In this document: piece after piece, positions 21,757-32,440 of the stretch
How the letters are laid out: each line of letters starts with the position of its first letter
How positions within the stretch are numbered: position 1 is the first letter of the stretch
Origin: Malus domestica
Taxonomy: Eukaryota > Streptophyta > Magnoliopsida > Rosales > Rosaceae
Direction: 5' to 3'
Length of the DNA stretch: 64,000 nucleotides
Assembly (NCBI RefSeq): GCF_042453785.1
Contig: NC_091668.1
Location: 8,204,001-8,268,000, forward strand
Translations under genes and position numbers: made by a program
Notes under the pieces: generated by a model
Seen by the model: the letters and a program-made list of their open reading frames with translations, nothing else
Told to the model about the DNA's origin: nothing
The model's database searches: none

Positions 21757-22431
21757 ATGTCTGGCCCCTCCGACCGTCGTTTTGACTTGAACCTTGTTGA
21801 AGAGGCAGCCCCGCCTTCTCCAGACAACATATGGCGCCCATCCTTCGTCTCCCCAACTGGTCCTCTTACCGTTGGGGATTCCGTGATGAAGAATGATATG
21901 ACTGCTGCGGTGGTGGCCAGGAACATTCTCACTCCCAAAGATAACAGACTACTTTCCAAACGGTCTGATGAGTTAGCTGTTAAGGATTCGCTGGCTCTCA
22001 GTGTTCAGTGTGCAGGTTCTGTGTCTAATATGGCCCAACGCCTATTTGCTCGAACCCGCCAAGTTGAATCATTGGCGGCTGAAGTGATGAGTCTCAAACA
22101 GGAGATTAGAGGGCTCAAGCATGAGAATAAACAGTTGCACCGGCTCGCACATGACTATGCTACAAACATGAAGAGGAAGCTTGACCAGATGAAGGAAACT
22201 GATGGTCAGGTTTTACTTGATCATCAGAGATTTGTGGGTTTGTTCCAAAGGCATTTATTGCCTTCGTCTTCTGGGGCTGTACCGCGTAATGAAGCTCCAA
22301 ATGATCAACCTCTGATGCCTCCTCCTTCTAGGGTTCTGTCCAGTACTGAGGCTCCAAATGATCCCCCTCCGGTGCCTTCTCTTTCTGGGGCTCTACCGAC
22401 TGCTGAGACTTCTCCTAAGCAACCTTTGTGA
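21757..22431 (+). CDS. Open coiled-coil ORF of a non-autonomous element
   Basis: 224 aa, open from ATG at 21757 (MSGPSDRRFDLNL) to a stop; no break is seen. Residues about 1-50 are Pro/Asp-rich (EEAAPPSPDNIWRPSF). Residues about 95-160 form a coiled coil with heptads (QVESLAAEVMSLKQEIRGLK, ENKQLHRLAHDY). The tail has three Pro/Ser-rich repeats containing EAPNDQPL / EAPNDPPP. There is no Cys-His box, capsid or polymerase motif. It follows the tandem repeat array and precedes an RTE fragment, so it is most likely the only protein of a mobile, non-autonomous LTR-type element that I recall as multi-copy in Rosaceae (memory, not searched). Its role is unknown; self-assembly or RNA packaging is a guess from the coiled coil. 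Confidence 0.6.
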   Translation: MSGPSDRRFDLNLVEEAAPPSPDNIWRPSFVSPTGPLTVGDSVMKNDMTAAVVARNILTPKDNRLLSKRSDELAVKDSLALSVQCAGSVSNMAQRLFARTRQVESLAAEVMSLKQEIRGLKHENKQLHRLAHDYATNMKRKLDQMKETDGQVLLDHQRFVGLFQRHLLPSSSGAVPRNEAPNDQPLMPPPSRVLSSTEAPNDPPPVPSLSGALPTAETSPKQPL

Positions 22432-22691
22432 AGGCTCCCTCTTGTGTGTTTATTTTGACTCATGTATATGTACATATTTGTAGCTTATCGGGGATATCAA
22501 TAAATAAGCTTTCCTTCATTTCAACGTATTGTGTTAAATACACCAAAGCCTTCTTCGCTAAGTTCTTTGAATTTTCTTTTGTTGAAGCTTGTATGTTGAA
22601 GCTTTCTGAGTGGAGCATGTAGGTTGGGGTAGTGTTCCCTTAATTTCCCGAGTGAGGAAAACTTCTTGGTTGGAGACTTGGAAAATCCAAG

Positions 22692-22757
22692 TCACTGAGT
22701 GGGATCGGCTATATGAATCTTAGAACGCCATTGTGCTCGATCCTGTGTCATGTCCCA
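22692..22757 (-). mobile_element. Short RTE 3'-region fragment
   Basis: GAGTGGGATCGGCTATATGA..TTAGAACGCCATTGTGCTC matches the RTE end at 17656-17710 with a few differences, but without the (CAA)n tail. It abuts the end of the coiled-coil element and then gives way to gypsy sequence. Confidence 0.75.
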
Positions 22758-23960
22758 CTAAATTCGTTTTGGCTAAGGGTGTATTCAAAACCATGATTAT
22801 ATATGTGAAATAAGTTGATTACTTCCAGTTATCGTTGCATAAGTCGTGAATACAATTTGCTTAACCGTTTGATTTAGAACTTATTCTTGTATGTTGATTG
22901 AGAGTGCACGCTTAATTTGCATGCTTGAATTTGGTGCTAGGATATAAGTTTGTTTCACCTAATCGTTATGAATTTATATTCGCAAGTAGTGAAGGTCGCT
23001 AGTCACGATCGTGTTAAGTAGATTCCTGGCAAGAGTATCATGCTTTTCATAGTTACAAATGCCTTGTCGATGCTTATGATTTCCAAAGAACGTAATGATT
23101 CTAACTTGTGTCTTTATCATGCTGTTCATATAGAGAACTTGTTAGGAATAATTTGTTTGCGATGCATATTCATCCAATTCAATGATTCTAGGGAAATCTG
23201 AAGGTTAATTTAAGCGGACCTAATTAACTTGGAGTGTCGAGGTTCATAACTTATTAAATTGATAACTGGAAATTGATTTATGTTGCATATATTTCATGTG
23301 TGGAGGAGAACCCCTTAGCTATTCCATCATCCATTGATTCATCACAATTTTGTCTACAATCTGTTTTCTTTACAATCTGCCCATTTAATTTAAATTCGTC
23401 CAAACACAATCCCCCCTATATTTTGTTGAGTCTTAGTCATTCAATTCTGTTTTATTTTGTGTTTTTAAGCATTTGGAGTCATAAACACTTTCAAATTCGT
23501 CCATATCAAGTTCTAGTTTCTTTTTGAGTCAATTTGATTGTTTTAGGCAGTTTTGAGTGTTTCAAATCTGTTTTGAGTCATAGTAGTCTTGTTAGAGTCT
23601 TTAAGTTTAGTTTTTGTGTTTTTAAATCAATTTATATTAGATTAGCACCCCTAGTTAATCCCCGGTTAGAACGATCCCTACTTACATCATTACTACAATT
23701 GTCACAAATAGGGTTTAATTTGTGTGTCAACATAATTTTCACATCAAATTTTGGCGCCGTTGCCGGGGATTAGCAAAGTTGCTAATCCCTTGTCTTGAGT
23801 CTTGTTTAAATTGTTTAGTTTTCTGTTTTGTTTTTAAATTTTGCACCGTGTGTGTGTGTTTTGTTTTTGTGCCGTGTATAGGCACCTTATTTCCTTACTT
23901 GTGCCGAGTCTATTAAGTTGGTTACTAACCTTGTTTGCTCTTGTGTGCAGGTACTAGTTT

Positions 23961-25709
23961 ATGACCCGTAGCTCACAACCTGTTCGTGAGCATATCTTCG
24001 ACTTTGACGGTGATTTTGAGAGGACTTTGAGAAGGAACAAGAAATTGCAAGAGTCTAATCCTCCTAGTCCCAAACCTGAATTAGAAGAGCAAGAAGTTGA
24101 GGTTGAAGAGGAGGCCACGACAAGGTTTGAAGGGGAAGTACCAACCATGGCAGCAGACAATCGAACCATCAAAGAGCTTTCTGCCTCGGGTTTGGCCAAT
24201 GCAACCCCTCTTTGCATCCAATACCCTAGGGCAGCCCCTGAGAAGACCGATAACTTTGAGTTGAAGTCAAGTTTGCTACATCATATACCCAAGTTCCATG
24301 GGTTATCAATGGAGGACCCCAATAAGCATTTAAAGGAGTTCGAAGTAGTATGCTCAAGTATGACACCGGTGAACGTGGACAGCAACATATTGAAGATGAA
24401 GGCTTTTCCCTTTTCTTTGTTGGAGAAAGCCAAGGATTGGTTGTATGAGTTAGCTCCCGGAACTGTCACATCATGGGAAAGTATGAAGCGAGCCTTCTTA
24501 GAGAAGTTCTTTCCGACATCACGAGTCATTCTTCTTCGCAAGAAGATTAGTGGAATTCAGCAAAGCCAAGGTGAATCTTTTCCAACTTATTATGAACGTT
24601 TTAAAACTCTTGTTGCTTCATGTCCACATCACCAAATGAAGGATGAGCTACTTCTTCAATATTTTTACGAAGGTCTTTTACCACTTGAGCGGCAAATGTT
24701 GGATGTATCCGCGGGAGGAGCTCTAGTGGACAAGACACCTAGGGATGCCAAAACTCTCATTGCTAATCAAGCACTCAATGCACAACAATATGAAGGTGTT
24801 GGGCAAATAGACACCCCACGGCCACATCATGTAAATGAGGTAAGTTCTATTTCTGAGTTACAATCCCAAATGGCTAACCTTACGTCTATGTTATCACAGT
24901 TTGTTGAAGGCCCCAAAACGCAAGGAACTACAATCTATGGTGTATGCTCCATTCAAGGACACCAATCTGATCAATGCCCTCAATTAATTGAGAATGGAGG
25001 GTGGGAATCTGCCAATGCTGTGGGCTATGGGAATCAAAACCAACCAAGGGGTAATCCTTTCTCCAGTACATACAATCAGGGATGGCATGACCACCCCAAT
25101 TTCAGATGGAGAGATGCACCACAATATGCCCAACAAAGTGGATCCCGACAACCCCCGGGTTTCCTTCCAAGGCCAATGGTACCACAACCACCTCCTCAAG
25201 CACAATCATCCCAAACCAACCCAGGTATGTCTATGAATGACGATAAAACATATCAGTTATTAACCACAATGGCGCAGGGAATGCAGAACCAAGCAAAGGA
25301 GGTTAGTGAGCTAAAGAAGCAAATGGGCCAAATGGTCGAATTTTTGGGACAATTTCGTGAAAATGGTAAGTTACCAAGCACTACGGTGGTCAATCCCAAG
25401 AGTGGTTTCGAATCTGCAAAAGCTATCACACTAAGAAGTGGAAAAGAAGTGAGAAACAAGGAAGATGAGAAGATACAAATCGAAGAAGATGAGCAAGCTT
25501 ACCCCACGGCAAGGGTAGCACCATCCATGCCGCAACCATTTAAGACCTCCCATCCGTCCACCTCAGGTAAGATTGTCCCAAATGTTGTGATTTCGAACAC
25601 TAATCTGCCCAATGTTCCTTTCCCTTGCAGATTTGCACAATCGAAGAAGGAAGAAAGCGAAAATGACATTTTGGATACCTTTCGAAAAGTCCAAGTAAAC
25701 ATTCCTTAA
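23961..25709 (+). mobile_element. Athila-like gag fossil
   Basis: A long reading frame with FELKSSLLHHIPKFHG, DPNKHLKEF and KDWLYELAPGTVTSWE, the hallmark of Athila/Ogre-type gag. A Gln/Pro-rich middle follows, and a Cys-poor zinc-knuckle-like segment (CSIQGHQSDQC). It is part of a truncated element. Confidence 0.85.
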
Positions 25710-25727
25710 CTTGATGCTATTAAGCAA

Positions 25728-26732
25728 GTGCCCAGGTATGCAAAGTTTTTAAAAGAGTTATGCACAACTAGGAAAAGAATTTCAAACAAAGAAGTTGTGA
25801 AAGTAAGTGAAAATGTATCCGCGGTTTTGCAACGAAAGTTACCTCCAAAGTGTAAGGATCCAGGGAGCTTTACCATCCCATGCATAATTGGAAACACTAG
25901 ATTTGAACAATGCATGTTAGATTTAGGTGCTTCTATTAATGTTATGCCATATTCCATTTATGCATCAATGAACCTTGGTGAGTTAAAACAAGATGGCGTT
26001 ATAATTCAATTGGTCGATCGTTCTAACGCTTATCCCAAGGGAGTCCTTGAGGATGTTTTAGTGCAGGTCAATCATCTTATCTTTCCTGCAGATTTTTATG
26101 TCTTAGAAATGGAGGATTCGAGCCATGCTTCATCATTGCCAATCTTGCTAGGCCGACCATTCATGAAAACAGCGAGAACAAAGATAGACGTGTTTATGGG
26201 AACATTAACCATGGAGTTTGATGGGGACATTATTCGTTTTAATCTTTCTGAAACCATTAAATATCCAATTGAGGACCATTCTTGTTTTGCTATTGACATT
26301 GTTGATTCTTTGGCACAGGTACATTTGGATCGAATGAACGACGATGCACTTGAAATAGCCTTGGTGCACGGCATAGGAGCAAGAAATGGGGGTGGGGGAA
26401 TCCTTGCAACCCACGGCATGGAATCTGACCATAGTGCCGTGCCCCCTTGTGGTGAAGTGTTTGAAATGGTCGCGGCCCTCGAGTCATTGCCCTCACATTC
26501 TGGTAAGTCTTCACTCTCAATTTTAGATTCAGTTTTGGCTAACAAGTTACTTCCATCAATTGTGCAGCCACCTACACTTGAGTTAAAGCCATTACCTAGT
26601 CACTTGAAGTATGTTTTCTTGGGAGAAGATCAGACACTACCTGTCATCATATCTAGCTCACTCACGGCCCAAGAAGAAGACAAGTTGATAAGGGTGTTAA
26701 AGGAGCACAAATCTGCCATTTGGGCTAACTAA
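25728..26732 (+). mobile_element. Athila-like protease fossil
   Basis: It holds the gypsy protease core LDLGASINVMP, then LVDRSNAYPKGVLEDVLVQV and ILLGRPFMKTA, as in Athila-type elements. The sequence ends near the RT region, where it gives way to the chromovirus. Confidence 0.8.
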
Positions 26733-27750
26733 TGCCCCTGCAACATTTCAAAGCCTCATGAATGACATATTCAAGCCTTATTTGAGAAAGTTTATCTTGG
26801 TATTCTTTGATGATATATTAATCTACAGTTCTTCATGGGAACAACATCTAGTTCACCTGCAACAAACAATGGAGTTATTACACAAGCATTAATTGTTCCT
26901 CAAGAAATAGAAATGTTCATTTGGGCAGCAACAAGTGGAGTATTTGGGTCACATAGTGTCCAGCGAGAGGGTTTATACACACCCTACCAAAATTAAAGCC
27001 ATTGTAGAGTGGCCAACTCCTAAGAATGTGAAGGAGTTGAGGGGATTTCTGGGTTTAACCGGTTATTACAGGAAGCTTGTGCCTGGGTATGGCAAAATCT
27101 GCCAACCTTTGTACAAACTCACTAGTAATGAAGGGTTCATTTGGACACAAGCCACCAAGGAAGCTTTCCAACAACTGAAACAAGCCATGACTTCACCCCA
27201 ACTCCTAGCCCTACCCAACTTTGCAGAACCATTTGTTATTGAGTGTGATGCTTCTGGTTTAGGCATTGGAGCAGTTTTGCAACAAATGGGCAGACCTATA
27301 GCTTTTGCAAGTCAAACACTTGGTCCCAGAAATCAGGCATTGTCCACTTATGAGAGGGAACTTATTGCAATTGTATATACAATTAAAAAATGGCAGAATT
27401 ATCTCCAAGGGCGCCATTTCATCATCAAAACTGACCACAACAGCTTGAAATATTTCTTGAGTCAAAGAACAAATACACCATTTCAACAAAAATGGGTATC
27501 CAAGCTGTTAGGGTTTGATTATGAGGTGCAATATCGACATGGCAAAGAGAATATTGTGGCAGATGCTCTCTCTAGAGCACCTGGATCAAACTGCCTCCCG
27601 GAGCTACCTTTGGAGGATAAGGGACATGTGTTAACTATCACATACCCCTATTTTGGGTGGCTGGATGAACTTAGGAGGGAACTAGAACTAGATCCTTGGG
27701 TTAAAGTGAAGAAGCAAAAGGTGGAAGTACAAGCTCACGGTACTGGATAG
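26733..27750 (+). mobile_element. Gypsy reverse transcriptase and RNase H fossil (chromovirus)
   Basis: RT pieces with the catalytic [10 protein letters not shown] region at about 26800-26830 are followed by GHIVSSERV, LGLTGYYRKLVPGYG and RNase H motifs (ECDASGLGIGAVL, TDHNSLKYF, VADALSRAPG). The order and motifs fit Ty3/gypsy. It is broken. Confidence 0.85.
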
Positions 27751-27937
27751 AGTGTAGTTGTCTCTAAGTATCACATTGACAATGGATTCTTGAAGTACAA
27801 AGGAAGAATTGTCCTTGGGGTGGATTCTGTGTGGAGAAAGAAATTATTTGAGGAGCATCACTCCACTCATATGGCAGGCCATGAGGGAGTGCTGAAGACT
27901 TATCAAAGGATAAAAAAAGGGTTTTTATAGGGTAGGA

Positions 27938-29105
27938 ATGAAGAAGGATCTTAAAGCTTGGGTAGCCGAGTGCAGAACTTGTCAACAAAACAAGTATGAA
28001 ACTATCTCACCACCTGGATTATTACAGCCCCTTCCAATACCTCAGCAAACATGGATAGACATAAGCATGGATTTCATCTGTGGCCTACCTTCTTGCAAGG
28101 GGAAATCTGTGATCTTGGTGGTAGTGGATAGGCTATCAAAGTATGCACACTTTATAGCTTTGGGACATCCTTACACTGCTAGCATGGTAGCCCAAGAGTT
28201 TGTAGAAAATATCTTTAAGCTACATGGCATTCCTCGGACCATTGTAAGTGACCGGGATACTATCTTTCTCAGTGCCTTTTGGAAGGAGTTTTTTAAATTG
28301 CAAGGGTCGAAATTGTGCATGAGCTCCGGGTACCACCCCCAAAGTGATGGCCAAACAGAAGTTGTCAATAGGTGCCTAGAAACCTATTTGAGGTGCTTTA
28401 CTAGTTTTCAACCTAAGAAGTGGCTCCAATGGCTTCCTTGGGCTGAATGGAGCTATAACACCTCCTTTCACACTGCTTCCAAGTTCACTCCATTTGAGAT
28501 TGTATATGGTTTCCCTCCTCCACACATTGCATCTTATGAACTTGGTTCGGCTAAACTGGAGAGTGTAGAACAAGGCTTGATTGCTAGAGACAGAATGTTG
28601 AAAGTGCTTAAAACTAATTTGGTCATCGCACAAAATAGGATGAAGGTGCAAGCAGATAAACACAGAAGTGAGAGAACTTTTGAGGTGGGAGACTTGGTTT
28701 ATTTGAAGCTCATTCCCTACTAGCTGCAGTCACTCGCAACTCATGTCTATCACAAGCTGCACCCTAAGTTCTATGGTCTTTTTGAAGTGTTGGAAAAAAT
28801 TGGAGAGGTAACTTACAAGTTAAAACTCCCTGAGACCTCCAAGATACATCCAGTTTTCCATGTCAATTGCTTAAAGAAGCATATTGGACCTGATGTTAAT
28901 CCAGTGCCATTGTTACCATTGGTCACTGAGGATGGGTTACAAGTTCAAGAGCCTTTGGCTGTGCTACAGAGGAGGGTGTATAAGAAGAACAATGATGCTG
29001 GGGTGCAATTGCTTATTCACTGAAAGGACAAGGATGTTGAAGAATCAACCTGGGAGGATTATGATGAGTTCACTGCAAGATTTCCAGACTTCAAGTTCTA
29101 GCTGC
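27938..29105 (+). mobile_element. Gypsy integrase and chromodomain-like tail (chromovirus)
   Basis: Integrase: the zinc-binding CRTCQQNK piece, DFICGLP, SDRDTIF and GYHPQSDGQTE of the DDE core. The tail has HPVFHVNCLKKHIG and an EESTWEDYDEF piece typical of a chromodomain. Chromodomains direct chromovirus integration to marked heterochromatin. It is part of the element at 15578-29394. Confidence 0.8.
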
Positions 29106-29155
29106 AAGTTCTAGCTGCAACCTTGAGGACAAGGTTTAATTGAAGGAAGGGGCAA

Positions 29156-29394
29156 TGTTATAGCTGTGATTATCTTAATCACAAGCTTAGTTATCAAATA
29201 AGTATTTTTGATTAGTGAGGCCAGCTGGCGGTAGTGTTGGAAAAACAATATATGTAACTCATTGTGGGAGAAATGAAAATACGAATATATTCAAGAACAA
29301 ATATCTCTTCTCTTTCTCTATCTCTTCCCATAGCTTTTGCCATTGTTGTGCTGCTTGCAGGTTGAGTTGGAGATCTGAGATTTGGTGCATATCA
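29156..29394 (+). repeat. 3' LTR of the chromovirus
   Basis: It is nearly identical to 15578-15815. A polypurine tract ends at 29155, and the 5-bp flank TGCTA follows. Confidence 0.9.
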
Positions 29395-29600
29395 TGCTAG
29401 CATTGTCGGAGAGAAACTGAGAAGGACAGGGAGATGAACCATCCACAAAAGACTTGAGTTTCAGACTCTTAAGTACAGAAACAATTTGGGCCAACCATAA
29501 TTGGTAATTTTTGTGATCGAGTTTGACGGTGGTGGCATGAGAGATGTTGGGAAAAACGGAGATGTCAATAGAAGGGATGGCCACCGGAACTGATTACCGT
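29395..29600 (-). mobile_element. Right part of the minus-strand copia fossil (gag N-terminal piece)
   Basis: On the minus strand the piece has ATTVKLDHKNYQLWLAQIV and KLKSFVDGS, the start of a copia gag. It is the other side of the copia fossil at 14918-15577, split by the chromovirus. A near-copy of its flank is found at 37220-37302. Confidence 0.75.
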
Positions 29601-30790
29601 AAAAAGTAAAATTGTAGATTCAACTCAGTGGTTAGAATGAGGATGCAGGTTGATTCTTACACAGATCATTTGTTGGAATTTAGGGTTTTTATTGAGTTAT
29701 TAGTTTTCCTGTGGGTCAAGGATTAGAGTTCTTTGTCTTATTTGTTAAGTTTTAGGGTTTACTTTGGTTTTCTCCTACAAATAGGGAGAGATTTTTCAGT
29801 GTGACTGTCATACGAAGTGGTATACCATGTGTCCTTATAGAAATTGTGGGTTATGTGTGTTAAAGGTTAATAACTTAAAAATTAAAAATTTCCACCACTT
29901 GCATAAAAACACTTGGTGTACCATCCATATTTCCGTCACAACTAAGAATTTCTCACAAATAGAAGTCATGTATTCATTATTTTATAATAACTTAGTCACA
30001 ATGCGGTCCGCTGGTACGTAGTCGCCACTGCAAATTTTTTCTTTCCGTCAATAAAATAAGTTTATATTCTGTATGTTCGTTTGGGCACCTTGCTTGTCAA
30101 CTTCAGTATTACAGTTCAAATTTATATTGCACTTTTATTTTTATTTTTAAAACCTACGATATTATCTACACTAAGGGGGAGGGATGGGCTTTTTATGAAG
30201 TTTTGCACCTTTTATCTTCCCAAAATTTCTCTGCTTTCTTTCCCCCACTGTTTCTCTCCTCTCTTGAAATACAAAAGCGCACACTCCAGATTATCAAGTT
30301 GATTTTTTCACATTCTATTTGTTATCTTTTACTTTGTTTTGATTGTAGTAGCTTTCTATTTTCAAGAAAGTACATATCTACCAAATATAATTAAGAATTA
30401 TAGATAATACTGTTTGAAAATTAAACTTTGATAAAAAAAATAAGCTGTTAAAAAAACTTGATATCCAAAGTGAACTAAAAGTTATTTTGACTAATTGTCA
30501 ACTAGCCAGATTATATAAATAAAAATCTCACATCGTTCTTCAATTTATCCATTTTCAATCCATGAGCTCTATATTTCCAACATTTGTGTATTTTTATAAG
30601 GAAAAAAAAATATAAAGAAACCAAACACCCTCACTCTCACCCAAAAACCCCCAATTAAAAGAAGGAAAAAAAAACCTAATACGCCTACATATATGTGGGT
30701 TATTCATGTCAAGTTTACATGATCAAATCAAATATTGTATAAAGAACGAAAAGAGACTTACAAATTGTTGGTTGCTTTCCATGATAAAAT
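29601..30790. other. Intergenic / decayed repeats; no gene seen
   Basis: A TGTTGGAATTTAGGG...CTACAAATAGGGAG stretch near 29673-29790 resembles a decayed copia LTR, but no partner is found. The rest is AT-rich with short ORFs of no known domain. Confidence 0.4.
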
Positions 30791-30798
30791 TGAAGAGG

Positions 30799-30800
<2 letters not shown>

Positions 30801-30844
<44 letters not shown>
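30801..30844. repeat. (TA)n and T-run
   Basis: About 28 bp of AT dinucleotides followed by about 16 T. It lies at the left edge of the long inverted repeat. Confidence 0.9.
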
Positions 30845-32440
30845 AAGGAAAGCAAGAAACAGCTGGGAGAGAGAAAGAAGTAGGAGGACAGTGAACACCA
30901 ACAGCAAAGCAAAGTGGAGGGAAATTTGGGAAGAAAAAAAATAGGGGGAAAGAAGAAAAAAAGAAGAAGGAAACATTAGATTGATCCATATTATATATTA
31001 TTTATAGGAAAACTAATTATGAGAATTTCAAAATATAAAAGAATGATAAAAGATTATATATAAGGCTGTCACGTGGCGAGTTTTGAGTGTATTGTAGTGA
31101 CACTCAGCAAAGTCCAGTGACAACATCAGCAGATGGCAAGGACATCACTGCTTTATCGTAGGAGTTTTATTTGAAAAAATCACTACATTGATTGTTTATG
31201 TAGATGACATGGTGGTGATAGGAAAAGAGCTGCATTACAAATATACTTGTTTCAAGAGTTTGAGATGAAAGACCTTGCTCTCTTAAGTATTTCTTGGGGA
31301 TTGAATTGTCCAGATGGCCGTAAGGTATTTTCCTATTTAAACGGAAATACGCAATGGAATTTTGCTAACAAAGACTGGAATGCTTGCTTACAAACTTGCT
31401 GATACATCTACATAGATGAATCATAAGTTGTGTGAGCAAGAAGATCAAACACCAACCAATAAGGGACAATACCAGCGCCTTGTTGGAAGGTTAATATATT
31501 TAGCATACATTAGACTAGATATTGCATATGCAGTAAGTGTGATTAGTCAGTTCATGCATGTTCTAGTATTGAGCCTCGTAGTGCGGTTGATTGCATTTTG
31601 AGATACCTTAAGGATGATTGGGGGAAAAGACTTATGTTTTCAAAACAAGGTCACTTGGATGTTTCTGGGTCTACAAATGCAGATTAGGTAGGTTCTATCA
31701 CTCGATTGCGCAAGTTCTATCATTGAGAAACGTTCAACTTCTGGTTATTTCACATATGTTGGAGGCAATCTCGTTACTTGGCAAAGAAGGAAACAAAATG
31801 TTGTTGCTAGATCAAGCATTGAGGCAGAGTTTTGAGGTATGTCTCATGTCATTTGTGAGTTGTTGTGGATTTGAAATTTACTGTTAGACTTTGGCTTTAG
31901 TCCATTGAAACTAATGAAGTTGCATTGTTATAACAAGGTTGCGATCGACATTGCTCACAATCTAATTCAACATCATCGAACTAAACATGTCGAAGTGTAG
32001 ATGTTCTTACAAAAGTCGTGTTAGCAAAGTATATTATTATAGTTCACTCGACAAGTTATGCATTGGTGACATCTATGCTTGATTTTGTAATTAAGATTTC
32101 CTACAATTTTATAGTTTCCTATTCTCTTGTAATTAGCTTGTATGTATAGATAAAAACTTGTGTAGTGCTTGGCTTGCCACTGGATTTTGCTGAGCGGCAC
32201 TACAATCCACTCAAAACTCACGATGTGGCAAGTTTAAATATAGTCTTTTATCATTTTTTTTATATTTCACATTCTCGTAATTAATTTTATACTAATTAAT
32301 CATAAAATCAATCTAATTTCTTCTTATCCCCTTTTTTTCTTCCCAAATGTTCCCTCCAAATTATATTTTTCTGTAGGACTCTTCATTTTATTCTCTCCCT
32401 GTTTCTTGCTTTTCTTTAAAAACAAAAAAACCAAAAAAAA
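30836..32440. mobile_element. Element with ~290-bp inverted repeats enclosing a copia piece
   Basis: The left arm (about 30840-31130) and right arm (about 32150-32435) are inverted copies. Left has AAAGCAAGAAACAG, TTGGGAAGAAAAAA, AACATTAGATTGAT and GTGGCGAGTTTTGAGTG; the right arm shows the same blocks in reverse complement and order. Between them (about 31180-32000) are plus-strand copia RT and RNase H pieces (VYVDDMVV, GRLIYLAYIRLDIAYA), broken. A third single arm lies at 34440-34720. It could be a foldback or MULE-like element, or two separate MITE copies flanking the copia. Confidence 0.65.

Larger units (their letters stand above)
22760..26732 (+). mobile_element. Athila-like gypsy fragment (LTR end, gag, protease)
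   Basis: A primer-site region TTTTGGCGCCGTTGCCGGGG at 23751-23770 is typical of Athila-type plant gypsy elements. The preceding ~900 bp is probably LTR. gag (23961-25709) and protease (25728-26732) pieces follow. The 3' half and right LTR are absent, and the sequence passes straight into the chromovirus RT. It is broken. Confidence 0.75.
15578..29394 (+). mobile_element. Ty3/gypsy chromovirus-type element, nested and broken
   Basis: Two matching LTRs (15578-15815, 29156-29394) start TGTTATAGCTG and end GCATATCA. Flanks TGCCA (15573-15577) and TGCTA (29395-29399) are a 5-bp target duplication with one mismatch. A tRNA-Met-type primer site (TTGGTATCATC) follows the left LTR and a purine tract (GAAGGAAGGGGCAA) precedes the right one. 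Parts in order are gag, protease, RT, RNase H, integrase and a chromodomain-like tail. The body is interrupted by RTE, non-autonomous LTR and Athila-like sequences. It is broken in several places. The two LTRs look highly similar by eye, so its insertion is probably younger than the copia fossil it split. Confidence 0.85.

Noticed and set aside
23961-26732. Long reading frames that might be host genes
   Set aside because: The motifs (KDWLYELAPG, LDLGASINVMP) are those of Athila-like gypsy gag and protease.
30735-30976. ORFs with Tyr-Ile repeats on both strands
   Set aside because: They come from the (TA)n run next to the inverted-repeat arm.
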